NCBI GenBank assembly: GCA_938086785.1
Contig: CALKCM010000007.1
Location: forward strand, 1-64,000
Reading direction: 5' to 3'
From: an uncultured Bacteroidia bacterium
GTDB taxonomy: Bacteria; Bacteroidota; Bacteroidia; NS11-12g; UBA955
Length of the DNA: 64,000 nt
Within the stretch, counting starts at the first letter, position 1; every line of letters begins with the position of its first letter. The notes below the pieces were generated by a model, which saw nothing but the letters and a program-made list of their open reading frames with translations, ran no database searches and was not told the origin of the DNA. Shown piece after piece: positions 37,720-47,106 of this stretch. The translations under genes and the position numbers were made by a program.

Positions 37720-38865
37720 AAAAACCTGACTTCTTAAAATGTCCTCTTGACTAAAATCAGTCTCCGATAAATCATAGCCTTCAAAAGCAGGTTCGGCAAT
37801 CAAATATTTTTTACTCTTATACCTAAAACTAAATCCCGCAGAATTTTGGGACATTTCCAAGGCACAATTGACATGTTTTTTATCCCTATTGTAAAGCATA
37901 ATACCTCTGGTATTAGTATACCTTTCAGCTAAAAAAAGGTATAAGACAGCTTTATCCTCACAATCAATAAAATCATCTGCAATCGATTGAGCTACGGTAT
38001 TCCTTTTTTCATGTTTTCTATAATCAACATCTGCCTTGTAAGAGAAAGCTTGTTGAACCATGTGAAGCAAGAAATTTTGCCTATCAGCTGTGTTCATGGT
38101 CTTTGTCCATTGAGCCATGCTATCATCTAATTCGGAGAACAAATAATTTTCAATGGCTGCCTCTAATAAATGACCACCCAATTGGAGGATGGGCATGTCA
38201 TTGAGATAATCGACATAATGCTCATTATATTTAATCGTACTCGTATACTTTAACCCTTTTCTGTAGAAGCGAATGGATCGTTTTTTGATCTTCGTTCCAA
38301 TTTTAGGAAGCGTTTTCAAATTAATAGAGAAAGGCCTTAGACCTGCATTTTTATAAAAGGTATCCCTCAGAATTTGAATATGTACTGGATGAACGCCGCC
38401 GGGGTTTGTACTAAAATAGGTTTTACCTTCATTCTTAAAGGAATATCCATAATCAGTAGGCTGTTTCATGCGAATATATATCTCAAAAAAGTCCTCTTTC
38501 ACCGCCAACTTTACATCTAAACCGTCCATTCTAAGGGCTGCATACACCAATGCTTTTTTGGTGTATTGGCTCCCTTGGGCATATTTCAGAACGAAGGATT
38601 TAAGTAAGTTGAATTTCCCGTAATCATCTAAATCCATTTTATCTGCTTTGGCATTAAGACTTAGAAGTATTTTAGCCCAGTTTGTTTCGGATAATTTAGA
38701 TTGAAAAAATTTTAAATCCTGGTCAGTAGCCCCTTTTTTGAGCATGGGATGGTTTAATGAAAGCGTTCTAAGCACTACTTTTTCGCCATAAAAATTTAGC
38801 GTTAAGTCCATTGTATGAGCGGTCTTAACAAACATTAGGAGCAATATGACGATACACCTTAGCAT
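37705..38865 (-). CDS. secreted transglutaminase-like protein with internal duplication
   Basis: 386 residues with a signal peptide (CIVILLLMFVKTAHT). The C-terminal part has the catalytic pattern of transglutaminase-like cysteine proteins: Cys302 in DCEDKAVLYLFLAE, His331 in KKHVNCALEM and an acidic residue (Glu358 in YLIAEPAF, usually Asp). An earlier segment (about residues 100-155) repeats the same plan in degenerate form: TKKALVYAALR, FFEIYIRM, YSFKNEGKTYF, without Cys or His. This looks like a two-copy protein with only the second active. Function unknown. It overlaps the convergent 192-residue gene. Confidence 0.65.
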   Translation of the reverse strand: MLRCIVILLLMFVKTAHTMDLTLNFYGEKVVLRTLSLNHPMLKKGATDQDLKFFQSKLSETNWAKILLSLNAKADKMDLDDYGKFNLLKSFVLKYAQGSQYTKKALVYAALRMDGLDVKLAVKEDFFEIYIRMKQPTDYGYSFKNEGKTYFSTNPGGVHPVHIQILRDTFYKNAGLRPFSINLKTLPKIGTKIKKRSIRFYRKGLKYTSTIKYNEHYVDYLNDMPILQLGGHLLEAAIENYLFSELDDSMAQWTKTMNTADRQNFLLHMVQQAFSYKADVDYRKHEKRNTVAQSIADDFIDCEDKAVLYLFLAERYTNTRGIMLYNRDKKHVNCALEMSQNSAGFSFRYKSKKYLIAEPAFEGYDLSETDFSQEDILRSQVFLRNK

Positions 38866-38965
38866 ACTTTCTTTATTTATTTAACTCCAAAATCTGTGCC
38901 TAATATCACGAACAAACACTTTTTTATAGAAGTAAAACCCATTTGCAACATCGGTTTGATATGAA

Positions 38966-38973
38966 TACCTTCG
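38966..38973 (+). promoter_or_regulatory. probable -7 box TACCTTCG for sucD
   Basis: One mismatch to TAnnTTTG (C in place of T), 12 bases before the ATG at 38986. Confidence 0.4.
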
Positions 38974-38985
38974 CAGTCCCAAAAA

Positions 38986-39855
38986 ATGAGTATTTTAGTA
39001 AATAAAGATTCCAAGATAATAGTTCAGGGTTTCACCGGCAATGAAGGTACATTTCATGCTACCCAAATGATAGATTACGGCACAAATGTCGTGGGTGGAG
39101 TTACTCCTGGTAAAGGAGGAACAACCCATTTAGACAGACCCGTCTTTAATTCAGTTCAGCAATCGGTAAAAGAAACAGGCGCAGATGTAAGTATTATATT
39201 TGTTCCTCCTGCATTTGCTGCAGATGCCATAATGGAAAGTGCCGAAAGTGGCATTGGCGTTATTGTAGCCATTACAGAAGGAATTCCTGTAAAAGATATG
39301 GTTCGAGTAAAGAACTATATAAACGAGCGCAATGTGCGTTTAATTGGTCCTAACTGCCCTGGTATAATTACACCTGGTGAGGCAAAAATTGGAATTATGC
39401 CTGGATTCATTTTTGAAAAAGGGAATGTGGGAGTTATTTCTAAAAGTGGCACCCTTACTTACGAAGCAGTGGATCAATTAACTAAACTTGGTCTAGGACA
39501 AAGTACTGCCATTGGTATTGGTGGAGACCCCATTATTGGCACAACTACAAAAGAAGCAGTTCAAATGTTTATGGATGATCCAGAAACAGAAGGAATTGTT
39601 ATGATTGGTGAAATTGGTGGAAACATGGAAGCCGAAGCAGCCCATTGGATTAAGGAAAACGGAACTAAGCCGGTAGTAGGGTTTATTGCAGGTCAAACAG
39701 CTCCAGCTGGACGAAGAATGGGTCATGCGGGTGCTATTGTTGGCGGCAAAGATGATACTGCTGCTGCTAAAATGGAAATTATGAGAGGATGCGGGATTCA
39801 TGTAGTTGAAAGTCCTGCAGAAATTGGACTTCGAATGAAAGAAATTTTGAAATAA
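38986..39855 (+). CDS. sucD: succinyl-CoA synthetase alpha subunit
   Basis: 289 residues. With the beta subunit (not in this window) converts succinyl-CoA to succinate with ATP or GTP formation. Visible motifs: [15 protein letters not shown] (CoA-binding Rossmann region), [26 protein letters not shown] and the phosphohistidine region [12 protein letters not shown] (active His about residue 246). sucC is not adjacent, unlike in many bacteria. The gene ends at a bidirectional terminator facing a large T9SS gene. Confidence 0.95.
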   Translation: MSILVNKDSKIIVQGFTGNEGTFHATQMIDYGTNVVGGVTPGKGGTTHLDRPVFNSVQQSVKETGADVSIIFVPPAFAADAIMESAESGIGVIVAITEGIPVKDMVRVKNYINERNVRLIGPNCPGIITPGEAKIGIMPGFIFEKGNVGVISKSGTLTYEAVDQLTKLGLGQSTAIGIGGDPIIGTTTKEAVQMFMDDPETEGIVMIGEIGGNMEAEAAHWIKENGTKPVVGFIAGQTAPAGRRMGHAGAIVGGKDDTAAAKMEIMRGCGIHVVESPAEIGLRMKEILK

Positions 39856-39893
39856 CATATCATATTTCAGATTAAATATAAAATAGTATGAAT

Positions 39894-39924
39894 AAAAAAA
39901 GGCTGCTCAAATGAGCAGCCTTTT
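39894..39924. terminator. bidirectional intrinsic terminator
   Basis: A7-GGCTGCTC (39901-39908), loop AAAT, GAGCAGCC (39913-39920), T4. It separates the convergent sucD and the large T9SS gene. Confidence 0.92.
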
Positions 39925-39944
39925 ATATGTTAGAGGATTCCCTC

Positions 39945-42900
39945 TTAGTGTTGAAGAGTAACTTTTACGGTAGATACTTCCTCACCACTTGCCATTTTCA
40001 ATAAGTACACTCCGTTTGATACATTGTTTGCATCAAAACTCATGGTACCATTGTTAACAGCTGTTTGAGTTTTCACTACAGCTCCTGTTAAGCTTACCAA
40101 TGTCATTGTTACCGCTTGCCCTTGAGCTTTATCCATTTTAATGAATAGATCTCCTGTACTTGGGTTAGGGAATACAACAGCACTTAACTGATTGTTTACA
40201 GATACACTGCTAGATACAATCTCTTTGCTTGAAGAACACTCACAGCCTGTAGTTCGCACTTTCGCATGCATCGTTACCGTTTGTGGGCCTTCATTTTGCC
40301 ATGTGTGAGTTAACCCACCATCAGCACTTGTCTTAGATCCTTCGTTTCCTAGAATCCAAGTGTAGTCGATTCCTAATGTACTACCACCCGTTGGGCTTAA
40401 CTTAATGGCGTTCAATCCTACTGAATAATCGTTAGCAAAGTCAAAGTCACATGTTTTTGGTCCTTCGTTTACTGTGATTTGTTTTGTGAATTTATCCTCA
40501 CATCCACCTGCAATTGTTGCAGTTAAAGTAACAACATAGGTTTCGGTAGCCGTGGTAGTATACATGTATACTGGATCACTTTCTGTGCTGCTGCCTACAC
40601 CAAAATCCCACTCATAGCTAATGTCACCACTTGGCCATGTTGTTTGGTTATCAAATACAGCTGGAGAACCTGCACATACATCAGCTACATCAAAGTTAAC
40701 AATAGGCTGAACACCTACTGATAAGTCTTTGCTTACCTCTGCCATACATCCATTATCTAGTGTTATATTAAAGGTAACTGTTTTATTACCTAAACCACTC
40801 CATGTGTGACTTGGGTTTTCTGCTCCTGAAGTTCCATCACTAAAGTTCCATGAGAATGTTGGGCTTGTGCCGGCAACAGATGGAGTTAAGTTAGAGAATT
40901 CTGTAGGATCGATAGAACATGCTGGTGTATTTGTAAATGCTACTTTTGGAGATTCTTTTACCGTTACGGGAACAGTAACCTCATCCTCACATCCAAAATC
41001 GGTGATAACCGTTAATTTAACATTCTTAACTCCTGGAGTACTAAATTGGTGCTTCGCATTTTTTGCTGTAGATACAGCTCCTGCGTCATCTAAATCCCAG
41101 TAGCTACCAAAATTACCATTGGCAATAGTTGAATTATTTGTGATTTCAATTTCCTCATTATCACAGTTTCCACTTGCTACAGTAGCAGCTGCTAAAGGCT
41201 TATCAAACTGGTAAGCTACTTGTGTTGCTTCTGCCACACAACCGTTTAAGTCTGCGCTTAGCGTTACATTGTAACTTCCTGTGCTTTTGTACTGATGTGT
41301 TGGGTTAGCTGAACTACTTGGAGCACTTCCATCACCAAAATTCCATGATAAGATAGAGCTTGCTGGAGTAACAGCACTTGTAAATGTCAAGTCATTCCCT
41401 TCACATGCATTTAACTTAGTGAAGTTAACTGTTGGTATTTCATTCACCACTACCGTATAGGTTTTGGTTTGCTCAAATCCATAAGGTAAAGTTTTAGCAG
41501 TTAAGGTTACGGTATAAGTACCTGCACTTGGAAATTCAAATACTGGCTCTGGAGCTTCTGTTTTATCTGTAGCTACACCCGTTCCAAAGTCCCACTCAAA
41601 TCCCATACCACCTGAAAGTACCGTTGATGTATTTTCAAATAAGGCCGCATCACCATCACAAATACGTGCTGGGAATGTAAAGTCTGGCTTAATTGTTGGG
41701 TATATAAAAATTTGATTTTCAAAAGTGGTATCACAACCGCTGGTAAGATTTGTCATTCTAACCTTTAAGGTCAACATTTCATCCTCTAAAGTCGAGTCAG
41801 AAGTCATAAAATCGATTTCTAAACCATCTGTAGCAGATGCATCTCTTTGAACAATAGTAGATGCAGGAAGTACAACTCCTGCAGATGTTTCAATAGAAGC
41901 AGCCGCAGACCAATCTGTTCCGTACGTGGCATTCGTAAATTCACGTGGAGCAGTAAAGTCATAAATCGAATGAACATTTACCTGAGTAATGTCTGGACGA
42001 GCTATTTGGTATAAGGTTGTAGTTGCAGTAGCCGAAGGCGACATTACACTTCCTCCTGGTGCAGGAATAACATTTGTAGTAAAAGTCACTGTATCATTCA
42101 GAGTATTGTCATCTGGAATACTTAAAAATATTTGAAGCGTATTTGAGCCTACATCATTAAACTTCGCAGCCTTTGCAAAAGTATAGGCATGCGTTCCACC
42201 AGAAGCGATGGTTGCAGTATCTATTTCTCTAACGGCAACTCCATTAACAGCATATCCCACTTTAACATTTTTTGCATCACCTGCAAAATTATTTTTAATG
42301 TTTAAGGTAATATCAAATTCCGAACCTGAACAAATAGTAGGACTTAATACGAGAGTAGATGTTGCTTCTAGATCTAAATCAACTTTAACAGCTCCCATAT
42401 CTCCAGCTAACATATTTCGTAAATTACCATAAACATCTTTGGTGTTCCGAGGATTTACGTTAGTGAGAACGTTCTGAGTTGCATAAGCTGATGGTTTAAA
42501 GTCTCCATCCAATAAAGGATCATCAGACACTTCATCCGCACCAGTCTGATCTAAATTTTGGTATGAAGCAAAATCTATATTTCCAGAGTTCACAACACGC
42601 CAATAATCATTTGTATTGCTATCCATATGAAACATATTGTTATTAATGTCAAAAATGGCGGGCGAACTGTTTCTATGTATAACATACATGGCATAGGCTG
42701 TATTCCAATTTTTCAAATCTATGATATTAGCCTGAATATCCACTTTTCTGGTTTGCTGATAGTTATGATAGATGGGATAAACCTGCTTTGTTGCATAATT
42801 AGAAGCCGCTCCATCAAGTTTAAGTGTATTTTGACGCACTTGTGAAGTAGTAGCGCTGTAATCAGAAAGATATAAGCCGTAAGAAGTCCTTTGACCGTTA

Positions 42901-44384
42901 ATTTCAGAAATACAATTACTCTGTATCACGATATTGGGAACAGCGACTATAAAAAAACCAACGGCAGCACCATAATTTGGTCTTGCAATGTTTTGAACAG
43001 AATTTCTTTCATAAATATGACTAGACCCATACCCATAATAATGATAAATGCCGTAAATCTCTCCAAAAGATGAGGAGGAGGATGTATAATTTTTAACAAT
43101 ATTATCTGCTACAGTCATTTCACCTCTGAAATAGTTAAAATAGATGTATATACCATAGGTATATCGACCACCTGTAGCACTATAACCATCGATAAAATTT
43201 CCTTTTACTGACTCGATATAAGAGCGATATAAATATGCACCGTAATGATTTCCCGTACCACTACATGAAAAGTTTTTTGCTGTATTGTCATCAAAGTTCG
43301 GGACATTACTGTAATAAATGTAATAAGGATATAAATTCGATGACGAACGAACGCCATCTATTGTATTACCAGATACCTTTGAAACGCCTGTTCTTGTTCC
43401 GTAATAGTTATCGCGGTAAGAATAGACACCATAAAAATTCGAGATGCCCGACATTGCGCCCTTAAATGGCAAATCGTGTATTTTGTTATCCTCGATGATT
43501 AACGCACGGCCCACACTTTTATTGTAGTAAGAATAAATTCCGTACATGGTTGAGTTTGCACTAATTCCTACGACAGCGTCTCTTGAGATATCGTTTCCCT
43601 TAATTAGGGTACCATTCGTATTTCTTACCCATATACCATAGTAGTGAAAATTCTTAATGGTGTTATTCGTAAGCTCATTTTGATTGATGGTGTTCGTGCC
43701 AGAGGATGATGTAGTGGAACTCATCATGTAGATACCCGCGTAAGGCCCTTCCTCATTTCCATTCGTAGTGGTCATAATGTTTCCATTAATTTTGTTGTAA
43801 GAACCGTGGTTTCCAGAAGAGTATAAACTCGTTGATGAATTGGTGAAAGCGATATAAGCCCCACCCGAATATGAACTGGTACTACCTATAGTTAATTTAG
43901 AGAATTCAATCGTATTACCATCAATAGTGTTGTAATTTGATGAATTATGAATCCAAATACCTCTAATTCCAGTATAATTTCCACTGTTTACAATGGTAAG
44001 ATTTTCAATGGTCAAGTAATCTGCCCCATTAATGTCTATTACCGACTTTGATGAAGAGTTCCCCTCAAAAGTCAATGACTTTTTCATTCCAAGGATTTTA
44101 ACAGTATTGGTTGCACTGGACCCTTTAATAGCATTAAATTTAACGGTAGCTGTAGCCACCTCATCCGATTGAACTGTTACTGTTACCGGACCGCTTACTC
44201 CACTGCTTGAGAGAGCAGAAGCTAAGCTAGACCAAGATGCGTAGTTTGTTCCGCCTGTTGCACTTCCAGCGTCAATGGTGTAAGACCCTGATAATTGTGC
44301 GTTTGCGGTTGAGAAGAAGAATCCGAAAGCCATGGTGAGGCCCCAGATGAGTGTTCTTTTGAGTGTATGTAATTTTTTATCCAT
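39945..44384 (-). CDS. giant T9SS protein: parallel beta-helix, CARDB-like and PKD domains
   Basis: 1479 residues. Signal peptide (LIWGLTMAFGFFFSTANA). Residues about 35-640 form a right-handed beta-helix (pectate-lyase-like) with short Asn/Ser-rich coils (NYNTIDGNTI, GNTIDGVRSS, DNIVKNYTSS). A CARDB-like region follows (about 670-790, SEFDITLNIKNNFAG), then about six PKD-type domains marked by FEWDFGTG, LSWNFGDGS, FSWNFSDGT, YEWDFGVG and related motifs up to about residue 1400. A T9SS sorting domain ends the protein (VFPNPSTGDLFIKM, VSLTGAVVKTQ, GVYLLKM). Probably surface-exposed and involved in adhesion or polysaccharide binding; no catalytic residues identified. Confidence 0.9.
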   Translation of the reverse strand: MDKKLHTLKRTLIWGLTMAFGFFFSTANAQLSGSYTIDAGSATGGTNYASWSSLASALSSSGVSGPVTVTVQSDEVATATVKFNAIKGSSATNTVKILGMKKSLTFEGNSSSKSVIDINGADYLTIENLTIVNSGNYTGIRGIWIHNSSNYNTIDGNTIEFSKLTIGSTSSYSGGAYIAFTNSSTSLYSSGNHGSYNKINGNIMTTTNGNEEGPYAGIYMMSSTTSSSGTNTINQNELTNNTIKNFHYYGIWVRNTNGTLIKGNDISRDAVVGISANSTMYGIYSYYNKSVGRALIIEDNKIHDLPFKGAMSGISNFYGVYSYRDNYYGTRTGVSKVSGNTIDGVRSSSNLYPYYIYYSNVPNFDDNTAKNFSCSGTGNHYGAYLYRSYIESVKGNFIDGYSATGGRYTYGIYIYFNYFRGEMTVADNIVKNYTSSSSSFGEIYGIYHYYGYGSSHIYERNSVQNIARPNYGAAVGFFIVAVPNIVIQSNCISEINGQRTSYGLYLSDYSATTSQVRQNTLKLDGAASNYATKQVYPIYHNYQQTRKVDIQANIIDLKNWNTAYAMYVIHRNSSPAIFDINNNMFHMDSNTNDYWRVVNSGNIDFASYQNLDQTGADEVSDDPLLDGDFKPSAYATQNVLTNVNPRNTKDVYGNLRNMLAGDMGAVKVDLDLEATSTLVLSPTICSGSEFDITLNIKNNFAGDAKNVKVGYAVNGVAVREIDTATIASGGTHAYTFAKAAKFNDVGSNTLQIFLSIPDDNTLNDTVTFTTNVIPAPGGSVMSPSATATTTLYQIARPDITQVNVHSIYDFTAPREFTNATYGTDWSAAASIETSAGVVLPASTIVQRDASATDGLEIDFMTSDSTLEDEMLTLKVRMTNLTSGCDTTFENQIFIYPTIKPDFTFPARICDGDAALFENTSTVLSGGMGFEWDFGTGVATDKTEAPEPVFEFPSAGTYTVTLTAKTLPYGFEQTKTYTVVVNEIPTVNFTKLNACEGNDLTFTSAVTPASSILSWNFGDGSAPSSSANPTHQYKSTGSYNVTLSADLNGCVAEATQVAYQFDKPLAAATVASGNCDNEEIEITNNSTIANGNFGSYWDLDDAGAVSTAKNAKHQFSTPGVKNVKLTVITDFGCEDEVTVPVTVKESPKVAFTNTPACSIDPTEFSNLTPSVAGTSPTFSWNFSDGTSGAENPSHTWSGLGNKTVTFNITLDNGCMAEVSKDLSVGVQPIVNFDVADVCAGSPAVFDNQTTWPSGDISYEWDFGVGSSTESDPVYMYTTTATETYVVTLTATIAGGCEDKFTKQITVNEGPKTCDFDFANDYSVGLNAIKLSPTGGSTLGIDYTWILGNEGSKTSADGGLTHTWQNEGPQTVTMHAKVRTTGCECSSSKEIVSSSVSVNNQLSAVVFPNPSTGDLFIKMDKAQGQAVTMTLVSLTGAVVKTQTAVNNGTMSFDANNVSNGVYLLKMASGEEVSTVKVTLQH

Positions 44385-44710
44385 AAAACGTATATTTTCT
44401 TGTTATTCGTTGAATTGTCTTGCAATTTAATGTTCAACTTTTAAGAAACCAAAGAATCTTTAGCTATTATTCTTATCTTTTCTCCTCATTCAGGTTTTTT
44501 GCTAGATGCACTTAAATCCAATTGTTTAGTCACTCAGACAATTAGTTAGGGCCCCAACTTTTGGGCTTAATACCCCAAAACACTACAATCTTCACCAAGA
44601 CACATGCTTGATCTTAGTTGATATTTTAAATGCAACATTCATGATAAATTGACTGGTTTAAAGCCATTTGTCACTTGACTGTCACATGACTGTCATGAAT
44701 GATTAATGAC
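44385..44710. other. 326-base intergenic region with short tandem repeats
   Basis: No gene seen. It holds the 44669-44701 tandem repeat and a loose inverted repeat AATTGT...ACAATT around 44519-44542. Probably the upstream region of the giant T9SS gene and the 3' flank of the CoA-binding gene. Confidence 0.5.
44669..44701. repeat. 11-bp tandem repeat, TGTCACwTGAC
   Basis: TGTCACTTGAC (44669-44679), TGTCACATGAC (44680-44690) and a partial third unit TGTCATGAATG (44691-44701). Each full unit contains the inverted repeat GTCA-N2-TGAC, as an operator might. Confidence 0.75.
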
Positions 44711-45076
44711 TTAAAATTGCTGAGTCGAAAGAAGCACTAAAGTACAAGCATTAATGGCATTGATACCCCTATCTTTTAATGCCTTGTGAAATATTGGATT
44801 CTCTGCTCCTGGATTAAAAATGACTCTTTTTGGCTTGGAATTAAAAATTAAATCCATGTAAGGCTCTTGATTATTGGGGCTCAGATATACGGTTACCGTA
44901 TCAATATCTGCATCCAAAGGCCATTTTTTCGAAAAAGCAATTCCGGCAACTGTGCCCTCTTTAATTGAGAGAAGCAAAGGGCTATACCCCTTTTCTACAA
45001 GCTTGCTTGCCGCCAAATAACTGTACCTATTCGGGTTTTGGCTGGCTCCTAATACAAGTACTTTTCTATTTTTCAT
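44711..45076 (-). CDS. CoA-binding (Rossmann) domain protein
   Basis: 121 residues, PF13380-like CoA_binding_2. It opens with KVLVLGASQNPNRYSYLA (dinucleotide/CoA-binding glycine turn near residues 9-13). Conserved segments GYSPLLLSIKEG, VYLSPNNQEPYMD and VIFNPGAENPIF follow, then the NACTLVLL end. Ligand-binding function inferred; reaction unknown. The frame extends 14 codons upstream, but the ATG at 45076 gives the family N-terminus and overlaps the end of the COG2509 gene by 11 bases. Confidence 0.82.
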   Translation of the reverse strand: MKNRKVLVLGASQNPNRYSYLAASKLVEKGYSPLLLSIKEGTVAGIAFSKKWPLDADIDTVTVYLSPNNQEPYMDLIFNSKPKRVIFNPGAENPIFHKALKDRGINAINACTLVLLSTQQF

Positions 45077-46595
45077 AAGCGATGGTTTGCATGCAGTTAA
45101 TGCCATCCAAAGCGGCACTTAATATTCCACCTGCATATCCCGCTCCTTCGGCGCAAGGAAGCATATTGGATACTTCGGGGTGTCTGTAATGTTCGTTTCT
45201 GGGAATTCTAACAGGGCTGCTGGTTCTACTTTCAACACCCACTAAGACGGCTTCATTGGTTTTATACCATTTCTTTTTCTGACCCAGAACTTGTATGGCT
45301 CCTCTGAGGTTTTTAGCAACTTTTAGAGGCAAAAAGTCCCATAGGTTATGCGCTGAGATACCAGGAATATAACTACAACTAGGCAAGGTAGAAGATGTTT
45401 TTTGGTTTAAAAAATCCTCCATTCTTTGAGCTGGAGCAACCAAACTACCTTCTGCTTTAAAGGCTTGTTTTTCCCAATAGTTCTGAAATTCCATCCCTCG
45501 CAACTCTCCATGCGCATTAAATTTACTAAAATCAGCATCATTTACCTCCGTCACAAAACCACTATTGGCAAACTTCCCGTTTCTTTTGCTTGGACTCCAT
45601 CCATTCACCACAATTTCTCCAGGGCTCGTTGCAGCAGGTGCAATAATTCCACCAGGACACATGCAAAAAGAAAAAACACCGCATCCATGGACTTGCTCCA
45701 CTAAATTATAGGAAGCATTGGGAAGGCCCTGTGGCCTTGCTTTTCGGTATTGCATTTCATTAATCGCTTCCTGCGGATGCTCAATACGCACCCCAAATGC
45801 AAATGGCTTTGCTTCTATCGCAATGCCTTTAGATTGAAGCAAACAATATATGTTCCGTGCCGAATGTCCAGTGGCTAGCACTAAATGCTTCACCTTTATT
45901 TTAACCCCATTCTCACAAAGTATACTTTTAACCTCATTGTTTTCAATCGTTAAATCTACCAAATTATGGTTAAACAGCACTTCGCCCCCGCATTCTTCAA
46001 TAAAGGTTCTCATTTTTTCGATGATTCCAGGCAACTTATTTGTACCAATATGTGGCTTACTGTCGTATAAAATGTTTTCATTGGCTCCAAATTGAACAAA
46101 AGTCTCCAAGACTTTAGAAACCGAGCCTCTCTTTTTACTCCGGGTATACAACTTGCCATCACTGTATGTTCCAGCACCTCCCTCACCAAAACAGTAATTA
46201 CTATTAGGATCTACCTTTAATTCCTTATTTAAAATAGCCAAGTCTCTTCTGCGATCCCGCACCGCTTTACCCCGTTCAATAATAACAGGTTTAAGCCCCA
46301 TGGCTATGCATTCCAGAGCGGCAAAAAGACCCGCAGGCCCTGCACCTACAATATGTACTTCTCTATTTTTTTCTATATTTTGGGCTTTGTAAGGCGCCTT
46401 AAATTGGGCTTCTTTGGAGTTTGAATAAATACAGGCTCTAACCAAGTAAAAAGGATTTTTGCTTCTGGCATCTAAGGATTTTTTTAGAATGCGAACGTGT
46501 CCGGAACGTTTGGCTCTTTTGAGCACCTCTTCTTTCATGCGCTCCTCAGAGGATGCATGAAAAGGGCTTAGTTTTATTTCAATCTCTTCCTGCAT
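45066..46595 (-). CDS. COG2509-type FAD-dependent dehydrogenase
   Basis: 509 residues. FAD-binding VGAGPAGLFAALECIAMG, of which GAGPAG is the key motif, near residue 82. Further family landmarks are FGEGGAGTYSDGKLYTRSKK, of which GEGGAGTYSDGKL is diagnostic, CPGGIIAPAAT and the C-terminal GAGYAGGILSAALDG. The N-terminal ~75 residues (KRSGHVRILKKSLDARSK) are the predicted RNA-binding-like extension of this family. The reaction is not established. Middle gene of an operon with the HEXXH membrane protein and the CoA-binding protein, with overlaps on both sides. Confidence 0.85.
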   Translation of the reverse strand: MQEEIEIKLSPFHASSEERMKEEVLKRAKRSGHVRILKKSLDARSKNPFYLVRACIYSNSKEAQFKAPYKAQNIEKNREVHIVGAGPAGLFAALECIAMGLKPVIIERGKAVRDRRRDLAILNKELKVDPNSNYCFGEGGAGTYSDGKLYTRSKKRGSVSKVLETFVQFGANENILYDSKPHIGTNKLPGIIEKMRTFIEECGGEVLFNHNLVDLTIENNEVKSILCENGVKIKVKHLVLATGHSARNIYCLLQSKGIAIEAKPFAFGVRIEHPQEAINEMQYRKARPQGLPNASYNLVEQVHGCGVFSFCMCPGGIIAPAATSPGEIVVNGWSPSKRNGKFANSGFVTEVNDADFSKFNAHGELRGMEFQNYWEKQAFKAEGSLVAPAQRMEDFLNQKTSSTLPSCSYIPGISAHNLWDFLPLKVAKNLRGAIQVLGQKKKWYKTNEAVLVGVESRTSSPVRIPRNEHYRHPEVSNMLPCAEGAGYAGGILSAALDGINCMQTIAYEK

Positions 46596-46932
46596 ATCGC
46601 CATTGCGCGTAGCACTTTCTATTTTTTAGGTATTTTAGATTGGTCTCATTGGCAAAAGCCTCTCGCTCAAAACTCATGTTTTGATAGGCGGCATCCCAAT
46701 CTTTCAATGTTAAATACCTCATTAAAAATTCCAGTATATATATTAGGTAAAAGCCAATGAGCAACAGCTCCAGTTGCTGTCGAAAATGAATTTTTTCATG
46801 GGTTCTATACTTTTGGCTCAATGCTGTGCGCGGAAGTTTGGTTATCACAAAGGGAAATAGAGCCATTGCCGCATACCCTTTTTTATTAAGAGTAAGTAAG
46901 GCAAACAAGATTTTACTGCTAATGATAATCAA
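46579..46932 (-). CDS. small membrane protein with HEXXH motif
   Basis: 117 residues, not a family I recognise. Two hydrophobic segments flank a zincin-like motif: HEKIHFRQQLE (HEXXH at residues 45-49), with a later FEREAFANE (88-96) that could supply a third metal ligand. Membrane segments at about 4-15 plus 20-31 and 55-70. This suggests a membrane metallopeptidase-like protein, but it is short and activity is unproven. The start is uncertain: TTG at 46932 is chosen because a TACTTTTG box ends 6 bases upstream; a longer version begins with TTG at 46956. It overlaps the COG2509 gene by 17 bases. Confidence 0.6.
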   Translation of the reverse strand: MIIISSKILFALLTLNKKGYAAMALFPFVITKLPRTALSQKYRTHEKIHFRQQLELLLIGFYLIYILEFLMRYLTLKDWDAAYQNMSFEREAFANETNLKYLKNRKCYAQWRYAGRD

Positions 46933-46938
46933 GAAGCA

Positions 46939-46946
46939 CAAAAGTA
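46939..46946 (-). promoter_or_regulatory. -7 box TACTTTTG
   Basis: Minus-strand TACTTTTG 6 bases before the TTG at 46932, first gene of the three-gene operon. Confidence 0.5.
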
Positions 46947-47093
46947 TGGAATACAAATGTATCCGGCGAAAAAACTAAAGGAAAACCCAGAGACTCCTTC
47001 TTTAAGGTACACTGCACCTTTTTATAAATCCCTGAGATGCCTGAGTTTTATAAATATACTAAAGAGGCGTACTCATTTACTAAGAGAATGGTT

Positions 47094-47101
47094 TATTTTT
47101 G
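47094..47101 (+). promoter_or_regulatory. -7 box TATTTTTG for trpS
   Basis: TATTTTTG 5 bases before the ATG at 47107; it overrules the 50-codon longer open frame starting at 46957. Confidence 0.65.
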
Positions 47102-47106
47102 TGCAC

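Noticed and set aside
42627-43465. Several plus-strand ORFs opposite the giant T9SS gene
   Set aside because: Shadows of the strongly patterned beta-helix frame on the minus strand; rich in Cys/His/Tyr in the way antisense frames are.
46957-47106. 50-codon N-terminal extension of trpS
   Set aside because: The added residues do not resemble TrpRS and the promoter box at 47094-47101 lies inside them.
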